Shown here piece by piece: positions 9,816 to 19,339 of a stretch of 64,000 bases of DNA. The notes under the pieces are model-generated. The model saw only the letters and a program-made list of their open reading frames with translations. It did not search any database and had not been told where the DNA came from. The stretch is taken from contig NZ_MKFI01000005.1 of assembly GCF_001982635.1 (NCBI RefSeq), positions 541,519 to 605,518 on the forward strand, given 5' to 3'. Source of the stretch: Bradyrhizobium mercantei (GTDB lineage Bacteria; Pseudomonadota; Alphaproteobacteria; Rhizobiales; Xanthobacteraceae). Made by a program: the position numbers and the translations under genes. Each line of letters begins with the position of its first letter. The stretch's first letter is position 1.

Positions 9816-10001
9816 ATGGCCGTTCCCAGAAGAAAAACCTCGCCGTCGCGCCGTGGCATGCGCCGTTCGGCCGATGCGATCAAGACCCCGACCTATGTCG
9901 AGGACAAGGACTCCGGCGAACTGCGCCGTCCGCACCACCTCGACCTGAAGACCGGCATGTACAAGGGCCGCCAGGTCCTGAAGGCCAAGAAAGAGTCCTG
10001 A
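9816..10001 (+). CDS. rpmF: 50S ribosomal protein L32
   Basis: This 61-residue basic protein begins MAVPRRKTSPSRRGMRRS, the standard L32 N-terminus, and ends with HHLDLKTGMYKGRQVL. It lacks the zinc-binding Cys residues found in some L32 proteins, as in other alphaproteobacteria. A GAGGAC ribosome binding site precedes the ATG at 9816. The longer upstream reading frame is not coding. Confidence 0.95.
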   Translation: MAVPRRKTSPSRRGMRRSADAIKTPTYVEDKDSGELRRPHHLDLKTGMYKGRQVLKAKKES

Positions 10002-10027
10002 TCGGACCTTCGGCGCTCGCGCCGCAG

Positions 10028-10084
10028 CGCGTGATCCGGTTTTCCTCGCGACAAACGCAAAATACGTTTGCGCGGAGATCACGC
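10028..10084. repeat. Palindrome with GCGTGATC / GATCACGC ends
   Basis: Outer arms GCGTGATC and GATCACGC enclose inner complementary segments (CGCGACAAACG and CGTTTGCGCG). The organisation matches the GAGCATGATC palindromes at 15889 and 19340, with other arm bases, so it is probably a divergent member of the same kind of repeat. It lies in the 207-base gap between rpmF and the next gene. Confidence 0.6.
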
Positions 10085-10208
10085 TCTCCAATGGTGCGGC
10101 GCTGCGCCTGAATTCGGCCAACGAGTGTGGTCAAGACGGGCGCGTCCGCGGCGAGGCCAATGAGCATCGCCGCATTGCTGGTTCTCCCTGAATAAGGCGC
10201 AAGCCCCG

Positions 10209-10832
10209 ATGGTCGGTTTTCCGCTGCTGCTCGTTCCGCTCGCGGTCTACAACATCATCGCCTTCCTGATGCCGGGCGTGTCCTTCACGGACCCGCTGAT
10301 CAGGCTGACCTTGCTGTCGGGCGAGCAGTGGCAGATCACGCTGAGCGACATGCTGCTCGCCGCCGGCGTGCTGCTGTTGCTGCTCGAGGTCATCAAGGGC
10401 GCGCGACCCGGCGCGAAATATCTCACCGATCATCTGCTGTCGCTGATCGTGTTCGGCGCGGCCGCGGCCGAGTTCGTGCTCTGGCCGAAGTTCGGCAATT
10501 CCACCTATTGCCTGCTGACGCTGCTGGCGCTGGTCGATTTCATTTCCGGCATTGCGCTGCGCACCCGCCGCCGTGCGGTGGTCGCGACACCGGCGCCGAG
10601 CGTCAGCAAGCCGCAGCCCGAGGCCCCGCCGCCTGCGCCGGTCGCGCAGCCCGCACCGCGGCCCGAGCCCGAGCCCGCGCCTGTCGCCGCGCCGCCGCCA
10701 GCCGCGCCGGTTCCGCCGGCGACGTCGGTCGCGGAATCCGTGCTGCTCGATCAGCCCGCGCCCAAGCCGACGGTGCCTTCGCCGGATTTGCAGCCGGGCG
10801 GCCAGCCGCCGTCGGACCCGCCGCAGCGCTAG
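10209..10832 (+). CDS. Membrane protein with Pro/Ala-rich C-terminal tail, function unknown
   Basis: This 207-residue protein has four hydrophobic segments in the first 120 residues (PLLLVPLAVYNIIAFLMPG, ITLSDMLLAAGVLLLLLEVI, LSLIVFGAAAAEFVLW, LLTLLALVDFISGIAL), then RTRRR. An 80-residue tail dominated by Pro, Ala and Glu follows, presumably a flexible cytoplasmic extension. No domain is recognised. The next gene starts 19 bases after its stop, suggesting an operon. Confidence 0.75.
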   Translation: MVGFPLLLVPLAVYNIIAFLMPGVSFTDPLIRLTLLSGEQWQITLSDMLLAAGVLLLLLEVIKGARPGAKYLTDHLLSLIVFGAAAAEFVLWPKFGNSTYCLLTLLALVDFISGIALRTRRRAVVATPAPSVSKPQPEAPPPAPVAQPAPRPEPEPAPVAAPPPAAPVPPATSVAESVLLDQPAPKPTVPSPDLQPGGQPPSDPPQR

Positions 10833-10851
10833 AGCGTTTTCGGGGAAGGTC

Positions 10852-11322
10852 ATGAGCGAAGAAACGCCCCTTCCGATTGCCGATCCGACGACGACCCGAT
10901 CGATCTTCGACTGGCTGGAGCGGTTCGCCGCCTGCGTCAGGGCGGTCGACTATGCCGCCGCCCGGCCGTTCTGGCATTCCGGCATCATCTCGTTCGGCAC
11001 CTATCAGGAACTGATCCACGGCCGCGCGCGCTGGACCGAGATGCAATGGGACAATGTCTGGCCCCGCACCGCGGACTTCGCCTTCGATCTCGCGCATACG
11101 GAGGTGCTGATCAGCGCCGATGGCGGCATGGCGACGGTGATCACGCCCTGGGCCAGCACGGGCTTCCACACCGACGGCAGCCGTTTCGATCGGCCGGGGC
11201 GGGCGACGATCATTCTCGCGCGTCAGGCTGACGGTCGCTGGCTCGGCATCCATTCCCACATGTCGCTGCGGCGCGGCGTGCCGCAGGACAGCCACGGCAA
11301 TCGGCCCGTCAAGGCCCGTTGA
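10852..11322 (+). CDS. SnoaL/DUF4440-type NTF2-like protein
   Basis: This 156-residue protein shows the NTF2-like order: a helix around FDWLERFAACVRAVDYAAARPFWH, a loop, then strands ending in ATIILARQADGRWLGIHSHMS, as in DUF4440 and SnoaL-like proteins. The ATG at 10852 follows an AAGG ribosome binding site and lies 19 bases after the upstream membrane-protein gene. Upstream codons in the same frame are shadow sequence of that gene. The function is unknown. Confidence 0.78.
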   Translation: MSEETPLPIADPTTTRSIFDWLERFAACVRAVDYAAARPFWHSGIISFGTYQELIHGRARWTEMQWDNVWPRTADFAFDLAHTEVLISADGGMATVITPWASTGFHTDGSRFDRPGRATIILARQADGRWLGIHSHMSLRRGVPQDSHGNRPVKAR

Positions 11323-11337
11323 TCGCGAAACGATTGG

Positions 11338-11622
11338 CTAGATGATTTGCCTTGTCCGCCGCGCCACGCTGCGGCGTTCGTCGATGTGTGGGCCATAGGC
11401 GCTCTGCGCGTCGGCCAATGACCCACGCCGCAGCCCGCGCGTCTGCGGTTCGTGCGCGGCAGTTGCGATCAGGTGAGCCAGAAATGAAGGATCCCCGTGC
11501 GGCAGCGGGATCTTGGGCGCCCAATGGGTGGTCGCGGTCAGCGGCACCAGCGCCGTGCCGGTCGCCGCGGCAGCGTCCGTGAACTCGCCGTCGAGGATTT
11601 CTGACTGATCGATATCCGGCAT
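11338..11622 (-). CDS. Small conserved-looking hypothetical protein
   Basis: This 94-residue protein starts MPDIDQSEILDGEF and has a central THWAPKIPLPHGDPSFLAHLIATAAHEPQTR segment followed by an Arg-rich tail. I recognise no domain and no membrane segment. The codon usage and the sensible, acidic-then-basic composition suggest a real gene rather than a shadow. It converges on the SnoaL-like gene with a 15-base gap. Confidence 0.6.
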   Translation of the reverse strand: MPDIDQSEILDGEFTDAAAATGTALVPLTATTHWAPKIPLPHGDPSFLAHLIATAAHEPQTRGLRRGSLADAQSAYGPHIDERRSVARRTRQII

Positions 11623-11841
11623 CGCCTGCGACCCGTAGGAGCGTCATAGTTTGGGACGTTTGCGCCCCCTGCAACACCCTCATGGCAAGGGTCATGCCCG
11701 CCATCCCCAGTTCGTTCCATGGCGGTCGAAAACGTGGTTTCCAGATTATTTATCAACTTCTCCTAGCGTTGGATTCGCCGGAACCACTATCTTGAGAGTG
11801 TGTAGAATCACTGGGCGCCGTCCCAAATCGAGACATGTTCG

Positions 11842-13533
11842 ATGTCCCCTGTCCCGCCAGCTGCCAGCATCCTCGCCTCGCTCGGCCAAGCGACATTCGC
11901 CTGGGATCTGGCGACGGACGCGATTGCGTGGAGCGACAACGCGGCGACGGTCTTCGCTGACATCCCGGCCCCGGCACTCGCGAGCGGCGCCGAACTGGCA
12001 AAGCTGATCGAGCCACAGCGCTCGGTGCGATCGGATGCGCTCGGCCAGTCCGCGCCGGTGCGGAGCGGCGAGGGCGTGCCCTACCGGATCGAATACGGCG
12101 TACGCGCTATCACCTCGGCACCGGTGATCTGGATCGAGGAGACCGGCTGCTGGTTTGCCGGCGCCGACGGCCGGCCGTCGCGCGTGCAGGGCGTCGTCCG
12201 CATCAACAATGAACGGCACGCGCGCGACGAGCAGCTCTTGAAGCTGTCGCGGCACGATCCGCTGACGGGCGAGCTCAACCGCACCCACCTGATCGCCTCG
12301 CTCGCCGAGACGATCGAGGAGTGTGCCCGCTTCCGCACCTCCTGCGCCTTCATGCTGATCGGCATCGATCATCTGGCCCGCGTCAACGATGCCTTCGGCT
12401 TCGATGTCGCGGACGCCGTGATCGCCGAGGTGGCGAAGCGAATTCGCGCGCGGCTGCGCAGCGGCGACATGCTCGGCCGCTTCTCCGGCAACAAGTTCGG
12501 CCTGATCCTGCGCAACTGCACCGTCGACGACACCAATGTCGCGGCCGAGCGTTTCCTCGCCGCGGTGCGGGACGAGGTGGTGCCGACCAAGTCCGGCCCG
12601 GTGTCGGTGACGGCATCGATCGGCGCCGTCACGCTTCCGCGCCACGCCAGGTCGGCGGAGGAGGCGGTCAATCGCGCCCAGGAGACGCTGGATGCGGCCA
12701 AGAGCCGCCGCGCCGGATCGTTCGCGCTGTGGAAGCCGAATGTCGAGCGCGATGCGCAGCGCCGCGTCAATATCCGCGTCACCGACGAGATCGTCACCGC
12801 GCTGAACGAGCGCCGCATCGTGATCGGCTTCGAGCCGGTGGTCGATGCGCGCCTCCGGCAGCCCGCGTTCTACGAGTGCCTGGTCCGCATGGAGCAGGAC
12901 GACGGCCGCGCGCTGCTGGCGCCCGACATCGTGCCGGTCGCCGAGCGGCTCGGCCTGATCCGGCTGGTCGATCACCGCGTGCTGGAGCTTGCGATCGCCG
13001 AGCTCGCCTCGGCGCCTGGCGTGCAGCTCAGCCTCAACATCTCGCCCGACACCACGATGGACCCGGACTGGTGGGCCACCATCGAATCCTTGATGCGCGC
13101 GCATCCCGGCGTCGGCGAGCGGCTGATCGTCGAGATCACCGAGACGGTCGCGATCCAGGATATCGACGACGTCCGCGGCTTCGTCACGCGGCTGAAGAAT
13201 TTCGGCAGCCGGATCGCGATCGACGATTTCGGCGCCGGCTACACCTCGTTCCGCAACCTGCGCAAGCTCGGCGTCGACATTGTCAAAATCGACGGCGCCT
13301 TCGTGCAGAACATCGTGCGCTCGGCGGACGATCGCGCCTTCGTGCAGACGCTGATCGATCTGGCGCGCCGTCTTGAAATCAAGACGGTCGCCGAATGGGT
13401 GCAGGACGAGGAAGCCGCGGTGATGCTGCGCGAATGGGGCTGCGACTTCATCCAGGGCCGCCTGATCGGCCTCGCCTCGCCGGACCGGCCGTGGAATACT
13501 CCGGCGGAGAAGGCCGTGCCGGCGGCAGGGTGA
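11842..13533 (+). CDS. Degenerate GGDEF domain fused to EAL domain (cyclic-di-GMP protein)
   Basis: This 563-residue protein has an N-terminal PAS-like region (1-125), a GGDEF-type domain (130-295) and an EAL-type domain (310-545). The GGDEF signature reads SGNKF (215-219), so diguanylate cyclase activity is unlikely. In the EAL domain the metal-site residues remain: E345 (as ECL), N399, E431, D461-D462 and K482. The following motif is altered to AEWVQ where AEGVE is usual. Phosphodiesterase activity is therefore possible but uncertain. No membrane segment was seen, so it is probably cytosolic. The gene stands alone, upstream of a palindromic repeat. Confidence 0.87.
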   Translation: MSPVPPAASILASLGQATFAWDLATDAIAWSDNAATVFADIPAPALASGAELAKLIEPQRSVRSDALGQSAPVRSGEGVPYRIEYGVRAITSAPVIWIEETGCWFAGADGRPSRVQGVVRINNERHARDEQLLKLSRHDPLTGELNRTHLIASLAETIEECARFRTSCAFMLIGIDHLARVNDAFGFDVADAVIAEVAKRIRARLRSGDMLGRFSGNKFGLILRNCTVDDTNVAAERFLAAVRDEVVPTKSGPVSVTASIGAVTLPRHARSAEEAVNRAQETLDAAKSRRAGSFALWKPNVERDAQRRVNIRVTDEIVTALNERRIVIGFEPVVDARLRQPAFYECLVRMEQDDGRALLAPDIVPVAERLGLIRLVDHRVLELAIAELASAPGVQLSLNISPDTTMDPDWWATIESLMRAHPGVGERLIVEITETVAIQDIDDVRGFVTRLKNFGSRIAIDDFGAGYTSFRNLRKLGVDIVKIDGAFVQNIVRSADDRAFVQTLIDLARRLEIKTVAEWVQDEEAAVMLREWGCDFIQGRLIGLASPDRPWNTPAEKAVPAAG

Positions 13534-13552
13534 TTTGGATCGCCGCTGTTAG

Positions 13553-13660
13553 CACCTCATCCTGAGGAGCCGCGAAGCGGAGTCTCGAAGGATGCACGGC
13601 CCCGCTGGTGGCCGTCGACCCTTCGAGACGCGCGCGCTGCGCGCTCCTCAGGGTGACGGA
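13553..13660. repeat. Palindromic repeat, CATCCTGAGGAGC family, copy 1
   Basis: The ends read ATCCTGAGGAGC and GCTCCTCAGGGTGAC as inverted arms. The interior carries GTCTCGAAGGATG and ACCCTTCGAGAC as a second inverted pair. It lies downstream of the GGDEF/EAL gene and upstream of the phaR stop. Related copies are at 16905, 17971 and 44180. Confidence 0.8.
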
Positions 13661-13695
13661 GTCAAAGCGAGACCGCCCGGTGATGGGATCGAACC

Positions 13696-14289
13696 CTACT
13701 CGTCCTTCTTCGCCGGCTGCGACATGCGCTCGAGGCGTTCCTGCATGTCCTTCATCTGGCGGCGGAGATCGTCGATATTGCCGTCGTCAGGCGTCGGCTC
13801 CGGCACCTTCTCGGCCTCGGTGCCGCCGCGCTGCGGCGGCACGAACGGCTTGAACATCGAGAAGGTCTGCTGGAACAGCTCCATGTTGCGGCGAACCTGC
13901 TCCTCCAGCGGGGCAAACGGCGTCCCGCTCAGGGCGCCGGCGATCTGCTTGCGGAACTTCTCCTGTTCCTTGGTCAGCGTCTCGATCGACTGTTCGAGAT
14001 ATTTCGGCACCACCATCTGCATGCTGTCGCCATAGAAGCGGATCAGCTGCCGCAGGAAGGTCGTCGGCAGCAGGTTCTGCCCGGCCTTGTTCTCCTGTTC
14101 GAAGATGATTTGCGCAAGCACGGAGCGGGTAATGTCGTCGCCTGTCTTGGCGTCATAGACGAGGAAATCCTCGCCTTCCTTCACCATCGCCGCGAGATCC
14201 TCGAGCGTCACATAGGTGCTCGTACCGGTATTATAGAGCCGCCGGTTCGCGTATTTCTTGATCGTGGTCGGTTGTTCAGATTTTGCCAT
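13696..14289 (-). CDS. phaR: Polyhydroxyalkanoate synthesis repressor PhaR
   Basis: This 197-residue DNA-binding regulator senses the polyester and controls phasin and PHA genes. The N-terminal PHB/PHA accumulation regulator domain begins IKKYANRRLYNTGTSTYVTLEDL, the strongly conserved signature. The second region (RQLIRFYGDSMQMVVPKYLEQSIETL) matches the PHB accumulation regulatory repeat. The tail is charged and probably coiled-coil (DDLRRQMKDMQERLERM). It is divergent from phaA, which supports the assignment. Confidence 0.95.
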   Translation of the reverse strand: MAKSEQPTTIKKYANRRLYNTGTSTYVTLEDLAAMVKEGEDFLVYDAKTGDDITRSVLAQIIFEQENKAGQNLLPTTFLRQLIRFYGDSMQMVVPKYLEQSIETLTKEQEKFRKQIAGALSGTPFAPLEEQVRRNMELFQQTFSMFKPFVPPQRGGTEAEKVPEPTPDDGNIDDLRRQMKDMQERLERMSQPAKKDE

Positions 14290-14602
14290 GGGCTCTCACT
14301 TCAACACCGAAGAACCTGGACCCCGACGGCATCGCCGCAGGGCTAAATGCAACGCATCGCAGCAAAGGTAAGCATTTTCAAAGCGCTTCGGCTACAGTTT
14401 TGTGCTGTGCGGTTAATTCCAAAGCATAGGATTTGCTCAGGAATGTGCCAAGGGCGTCATTTTGAGTGCGCCGCGGCGCGATTTGCGCGTCGGCGCGATT
14501 GACATGTCTCAACGAGGTTTACAGGATAGTCACCAAGAGACAGGCCCGCCAAACCGGCCGCCCGCCGTCGAGAAACCCAGCTACAACCCATAGGAGATGT
14601 CC
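14290..14602. promoter_or_regulatory. phaR-phaA divergent intergenic region with TGC-rich candidate PhaR site
   Basis: This 313-base gap contains no gene. On the minus strand, 14364-14347 reads TGCTGCGATGCGTTGCAT, with four TGC triplets, resembling the TGC-rich sites described for PhaR proteins. It lies about 60 bases before the phaR start, consistent with autoregulation. Ahead of phaA, TTGACA at 14499-14504 is a possible -35 element, with a weak -10 about 17 bases on. Both assignments are by eye. Confidence 0.4.
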
Positions 14603-15781
<1,179 letters not shown>

Positions 15782-15852
15782 ACAAAAGGCAGCGAGGCCG
15801 GCTAGGTGATGAAAAGATCATCTGTCAACCACGGCGCGAGCTGATAGAAAAG

Positions 15853-15885
15853 ATGCCCGGCTTTGCGCCGGGCATTTTTGTTTCA
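15853..15885 (+). terminator. Rho-independent terminator of phaA
   Basis: A perfect 9-bp stem, ATGCCCGGC (15853-15861) with GCCGGGCAT (15867-15875), has a 5-base loop and is followed immediately by TTTTTGTTT. It lies 71 bases after the phaA stop, so phaB probably relies on its own promoter. Confidence 0.92.
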
Positions 15886-15888
15886 GGC

Positions 15889-15936
15889 GAGCATGATCCG
15901 GAAAAGTGTGAGCGGTTTTCCGAAAAGATCATGCTC
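15889..15936. repeat. GAGCATGATC palindrome, copy 1
   Basis: The arms GAGCATGATC (15889-15898) and GATCATGCTC (15927-15936) are perfect inverted repeats, with inner CGGAAAA / TTTTCCG pairing. A related copy is at 19340-19388. It lies between the phaA terminator and phaB. Confidence 0.85.
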
Positions 15937-16034
15937 AAAAAGGGAGCTGAAGCGCGACGATCTCATCGCGCTTTGTTGTGAGTGCGGAGACCGGAGTTAT
16001 CCGGTTATAAAAGACGACCAAGGAGGAGACGGAC

Positions 16035-16760
16035 ATGGCACGTGTTGCATTGGTGACGGGCGGAACGCGGGGCATTGGAGCTGCGATCAGCAAGGCGCTG
16101 AAAGCGGCGGGCTACAGCGTAGCGGCGAGCTACGCCGGCAATGACGCCGCGGCGGAGAAGTTCAAGGCGGAGAGCGGCATTCCGGTCTACAAGTGGGATG
16201 TCGCGTCGTTCGACGCCTGCGCGGCCGGCGTGAAGCAGGTCGAGGCCGATCTCGGCCCGGTCGACGTGCTCGTCAACAATGCCGGCATCACCAAGGATAC
16301 CGCCTTCCACAAGATGACGCTCGAGCAGTGGAATGCCGTCATCAACACCAACCTCGGCTCGCTGTTCAACATGACGCGCCAGGTGATCGAGGGCATGCGC
16401 GCCCGCAAGTTCGGCCGCGTCATCTCGATCTCCTCCATCAACGGCCAGAAGGGCCAGTTCGGCCAGGTCAACTATTCGGCGGCAAAGGCCGGCGACATCG
16501 GCTTCACCAAGGCCTTGGCGCTGGAGAACGCCAAGGGCGGCATCACCGTGAACGTGATCTGCCCGGGCTACATCAACACCGAAATGGTGCAGGCGGTGCC
16601 GAAGGATGTGCTCGAGAAGAACGTGATCCCGCAGATTCCGGTCAACCGGCTCGGCGAACCCGAGGAGATCGCGCGCGCGGTGGTGTTCCTCGCGGCCGAC
16701 GATGCCGGCTTCATTACCGGCTCGACGCTGACCGTGAACGGCGGCCAGTATCACGCCTAG
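16035..16760 (+). CDS. phaB: Acetoacetyl-CoA reductase (NADPH), SDR family
   Basis: This 241-residue short-chain dehydrogenase reduces acetoacetyl-CoA to (R)-3-hydroxybutyryl-CoA. The cofactor motif TGGTRGIG is near the start, NNAG follows in the fourth strand, and the catalytic Ser, Tyr and Lys appear in SISSINGQKGQFGQVNYSAAK. The CPGYINTEMV segment is typical of PhaB. An AAGGAGGAG ribosome binding site precedes the ATG. It follows phaA by 253 bases but is separated from it by a terminator. Confidence 0.94.
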   Translation: MARVALVTGGTRGIGAAISKALKAAGYSVAASYAGNDAAAEKFKAESGIPVYKWDVASFDACAAGVKQVEADLGPVDVLVNNAGITKDTAFHKMTLEQWNAVINTNLGSLFNMTRQVIEGMRARKFGRVISISSINGQKGQFGQVNYSAAKAGDIGFTKALALENAKGGITVNVICPGYINTEMVQAVPKDVLEKNVIPQIPVNRLGEPEEIARAVVFLAADDAGFITGSTLTVNGGQYHA

Positions 16761-17072
16761 TCGCTTTTACATTCATTGCCTGCGACAAATGCAGGCGTTT
16801 GCGCTAGCGACGAAGCAATCCACTCCGGTATGAGGCCGCGTGGATTGCTTCGCAACGCTTTTCATCAGCAGGGCCGTTGTCGGCAGCCACTCGGAACTGT
16901 AATCCGTCATCCTGAGGAGCGCGGAACGCGCGTCTCGAAGGATCGACGGCCCGGGTGTTTCCGCACACAAGGTCTTTCTCGCGGCGGCTGCGGGGCCGTG
17001 CATCCTTCGAGGCTCGCTACGCGAGCACCTCAGGATGACGGTGATAGCCTGTTGACTCGCAACGATAAGACA
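16761..17072. other. Gene-free gap with two palindromic repeats
   Basis: This 312-base gap lies between phaB and the DMT transporter. It holds a short palindrome at 16807-16856, GAAGCAATCCAC paired with GTGGATTGCTTC, related to the repeats at 38328 and 44313. A full CATCCTGAGGAGC-family repeat occupies 16905-17041. No other signal was seen. Confidence 0.7.
16905..17041. repeat. Palindromic repeat, CATCCTGAGGAGC family, copy 2
   Basis: The ends CGTCATCCTGAGGAGC and CACCTCAGGATGACG are inverted, and the inner segments GTCTCGAAGGATC and CATCCTTCGAGGC also pair. The unit ends 31 bases before the start codon of the DMT transporter, so it must be transcribed in that gene's leader if the promoter lies upstream. 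Confidence 0.82.
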
Positions 17073-17945
17073 ATGACGACCCGAACTGCTACCCTTGTCG
17101 GACTGACCGCCATCCTGATGTGGTCGCTGCTGTCGGTCATGACGGTCGCGACCGGGGCGATACCGGCGTTCCAACTCGCCGCCATGACCTTTGCGATCGG
17201 CGCCGCGTTCGCGTTCGCAAGCTTCCTGTTGCGTCCGGCCGCCTTCGGCGCCTTGAAGCAGCCGCTGGTCGCCTGGGTCGTCGGCGTCGGCGGGCTGTTC
17301 GGCTATCACGCGCTGTATTTCCTGGCGCTGCGCTTCGCGCCGCCGGCCGAGGCGGGCCTGCTCAACTATCTCTGGCCGCTGCTGATCGTGCTGTTCTCCT
17401 CGCTGCTGCCGGGCGAGCGGCTTGCGATCCATCACATCGTCGGCGCGCTGCTCGGCCTCGCCGGCACCGTGCTGCTGTTCGCCGGCAACACCGGCAGCTT
17501 CACCAAGGAGCAGATTCCCGGCTTCGCGGCGGCGTTCGTCGCGGCGTTCGTCTGGGCCGCCTATTCGGTGATGTCGCGCCGGCTCAAGGCGGTGCCGACG
17601 GATGCGGTCGCGGGCTTCTGCCTCGCGACGGCGGTGCTTGCTGCGCTGGTGCACGCCATGGTGGAGACCACGGTGTGGCCTGCGACCCCGCTGCAATGGC
17701 TTGCGGTCATCGCGCTCGGCATCGGTCCGGTGGGGGCTGCGTTCTTCGCCTGGGACATCGGCATGAAGCGCGGCGACATCCGCGTGCTCGGCGCTGCGTC
17801 CTACGCCACGCCGCTGCTCTCGACCGCGTTCCTGATCGCTGCGGGTTTCGCCAGGCCGAGCGCCAACATCGCGATCGCCGCGATTCTGATCGCCGGCGGC
17901 GGGTTGATCGCGGCGAAGGATATGGTGCTGGGAAAAAGAACGTAG
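17073..17945 (+). CDS. DMT-superfamily transporter with two EamA domains
   Basis: This 290-residue inner-membrane protein has ten predicted helices in two EamA halves. Recognisable segments are LRFAPPAEAGLLNYLWPLLIVLFSSLLPGE in the first half and GAASYATPLLSTAFLIAAGFARPS in the second. It resembles YddG-type aromatic amino acid exporters, but substrate cannot be assigned. The ATG at 17073 is used because the longer frame upstream runs through the palindromic repeat at 16905-17041. Confidence 0.85.
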   Translation: MTTRTATLVGLTAILMWSLLSVMTVATGAIPAFQLAAMTFAIGAAFAFASFLLRPAAFGALKQPLVAWVVGVGGLFGYHALYFLALRFAPPAEAGLLNYLWPLLIVLFSSLLPGERLAIHHIVGALLGLAGTVLLFAGNTGSFTKEQIPGFAAAFVAAFVWAAYSVMSRRLKAVPTDAVAGFCLATAVLAALVHAMVETTVWPATPLQWLAVIALGIGPVGAAFFAWDIGMKRGDIRVLGAASYATPLLSTAFLIAAGFARPSANIAIAAILIAGGGLIAAKDMVLGKRT

Positions 17946-17970
17946 GATGGGTGGAGCGAAGCCTGTTTCA

Positions 17971-18102
17971 CCGTCACCCTGAGGAGGCCGCAAGGCGGCC
18001 GTCTCGAAGGGTCGACGGCCACCAGCGGGGCCGTTCATCCTTCGAGGTCGCTCCGCTCGCACCTCCAGCGACAAAGGCTTAGCCTTTGCGCGGGGATGAC
18101 GG
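17971..18102. repeat. Palindromic repeat, CATCCTGAGGAGC family, copy 3, overlapping a gene end
   Basis: The unit starts CCGTCACCCTGAGGAGGCC and ends GGGGATGACGG. Between the usual CACCT and GATGACGG ends it carries an extra palindrome, GCGACAAAGGC followed by GCCTTTGCGC. The right 24 bases overlap the 3' end of the cupin gene, whose stop codon is at 18079-18081. Confidence 0.75.
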
Positions 18103-18537
18103 GGACGAAGCCGGCTCCCAGCCTTTCGCCGCCAGCTCGAATGTCGAAAATTCGAATCCCGGTGCAACGGTGCAGCCGACCAGCGTCCAGTCGCCGCTGC
18201 TCTCCGCGGCCTGCCAGGCGTCCGCCGGCACGATCGCCTGTGGCTGCTCGCCGCGCGCGACATCGGCGCCGAGCGTGATCAGTTGCTGCGAGCCGCCGTC
18301 CCGCGCGATCTTCAGAGTCAGTGGCGCGCCGGCGTAATAGTGCCACATCTCCACCGCGTCGATGCGGTGCCAGTGCGAGCGTTCGCCGCGCGCGAGCAGG
18401 AAATAGATCGCGGTCGAATGCGCGCGTCCATCGGCATCACCGCGTTCGTCGCGAAACGTCTCGCGATAATGCCCGCCTTCGGGATGCGGCTTCAGCGCGA
18501 GCCGCGCGATGATGTCGGCAGCCGAGAGCTGTGACAT
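18079..18537 (-). CDS. DUF985-family cupin protein
   Basis: This 152-residue single-domain cupin has the DUF985 features HPEGGHYRETFR, then STAIYFLLARGERSHWHRIDAVEMWHYYAG with clustered His residues that would bind a metal, and GCTVAPGFEFSTFEL. Its enzymatic role is not established. The ATG at 18537 shares one base with the stop of gloB (TGATG), so translation is probably coupled. The last residues (SSPSSPRKG) are encoded inside a palindromic repeat, suggesting that the original 3' end was replaced. Confidence 0.83.
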   Translation of the reverse strand: MSQLSAADIIARLALKPHPEGGHYRETFRDERGDADGRAHSTAIYFLLARGERSHWHRIDAVEMWHYYAGAPLTLKIARDGGSQQLITLGADVARGEQPQAIVPADAWQAAESSGDWTLVGCTVAPGFEFSTFELAAKGWEPASSPSSPRKG

Positions 18538-19304
18538 CACGACTTGTTCTTGCGCTCGCGGAGCTCGCCGAACACCAGCGCCGGATCGGCGCCCTTCATG
18601 TGCAGCTTGGCCGCGACCGCAGGCTCGTCGGCGCGCAGGAACACGTTGGCCTTCTTCTCATCGCCGAGCAGCACGGGAATCGTCGGCTTGTTCTCGGCGC
18701 GCAACTTGGTCACTTCCGCCGCGCGTGCCTGGAGATGCGGGTTGTCGGCCTCGATGGTGAGCGCGAACTTCACATTCGAGGCGGTGTATTCATGGCCGCA
18801 ATACAGACGGAAATCGTCCGGCAGCGAACGCAGCTTCAGAAGCGAGTCCCACATCATCGGGTAGGTGCCTTCGAACACCCGCCCGCATCCGATCGAGAAC
18901 AGCGTGTCGGCGGCGAACACCGCCTTCTCGCTGTCGAACACGTAGGAGATGTGGTCGAGCGTATGGCCGGGGGTCTCGACCACGCGGGCCAGCAGGCTGC
19001 CGACCTTGATGACGTCGGCGTTGGCGGCGCGCAGGTCGACATTGGCGATCTTGGCCGACTGGTCGTGCGGGGCGACGACGCGGCAGCCGTATTTCTGCTT
19101 CAGCTCGGCGACGCCGCCGACATGGTCGCCATGGTGATGGGTGATCAGGATGTCGGTCAGCGTCCAGCCTTCGCGCTCCAGCGCCTTGATGATCGGGCCG
19201 GCCTCCGGCGCGTCGATCGACGCCGTCGCCTTGGTTACGGGATCGTGGATCAGGTACCCGAAATTGTCGGTGAGGCAGCTGAAGGTGCGAATTTCGGCGG
19301 TCAT
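18537..19304 (-). CDS. gloB: Hydroxyacylglutathione hydrolase (glyoxalase II)
   Basis: This 255-residue metallo-beta-lactamase-fold enzyme hydrolyses S-lactoylglutathione to lactate and glutathione, completing methylglyoxal detoxification. The dinuclear metal motif is THHHGDH, further ligands lie in ETPGHTLDHI and FAADTLFS, and the glutathione-binding motif is YCGHEYT. The ATG at 19304 has a GGAGA site 7 bases upstream; the frame extending to 19370 is not expected to be translated. It overlaps the cupin gene by one base and is divergent from a methyltransferase gene. Confidence 0.93.
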   Translation of the reverse strand: MTAEIRTFSCLTDNFGYLIHDPVTKATASIDAPEAGPIIKALEREGWTLTDILITHHHGDHVGGVAELKQKYGCRVVAPHDQSAKIANVDLRAANADVIKVGSLLARVVETPGHTLDHISYVFDSEKAVFAADTLFSIGCGRVFEGTYPMMWDSLLKLRSLPDDFRLYCGHEYTASNVKFALTIEADNPHLQARAAEVTKLRAENKPTIPVLLGDEKKANVFLRADEPAVAAKLHMKGADPALVFGELRERKNKS

Positions 19305-19339
19305 GATATCTCCACGAACAAACGGGACGGACACTTCAG

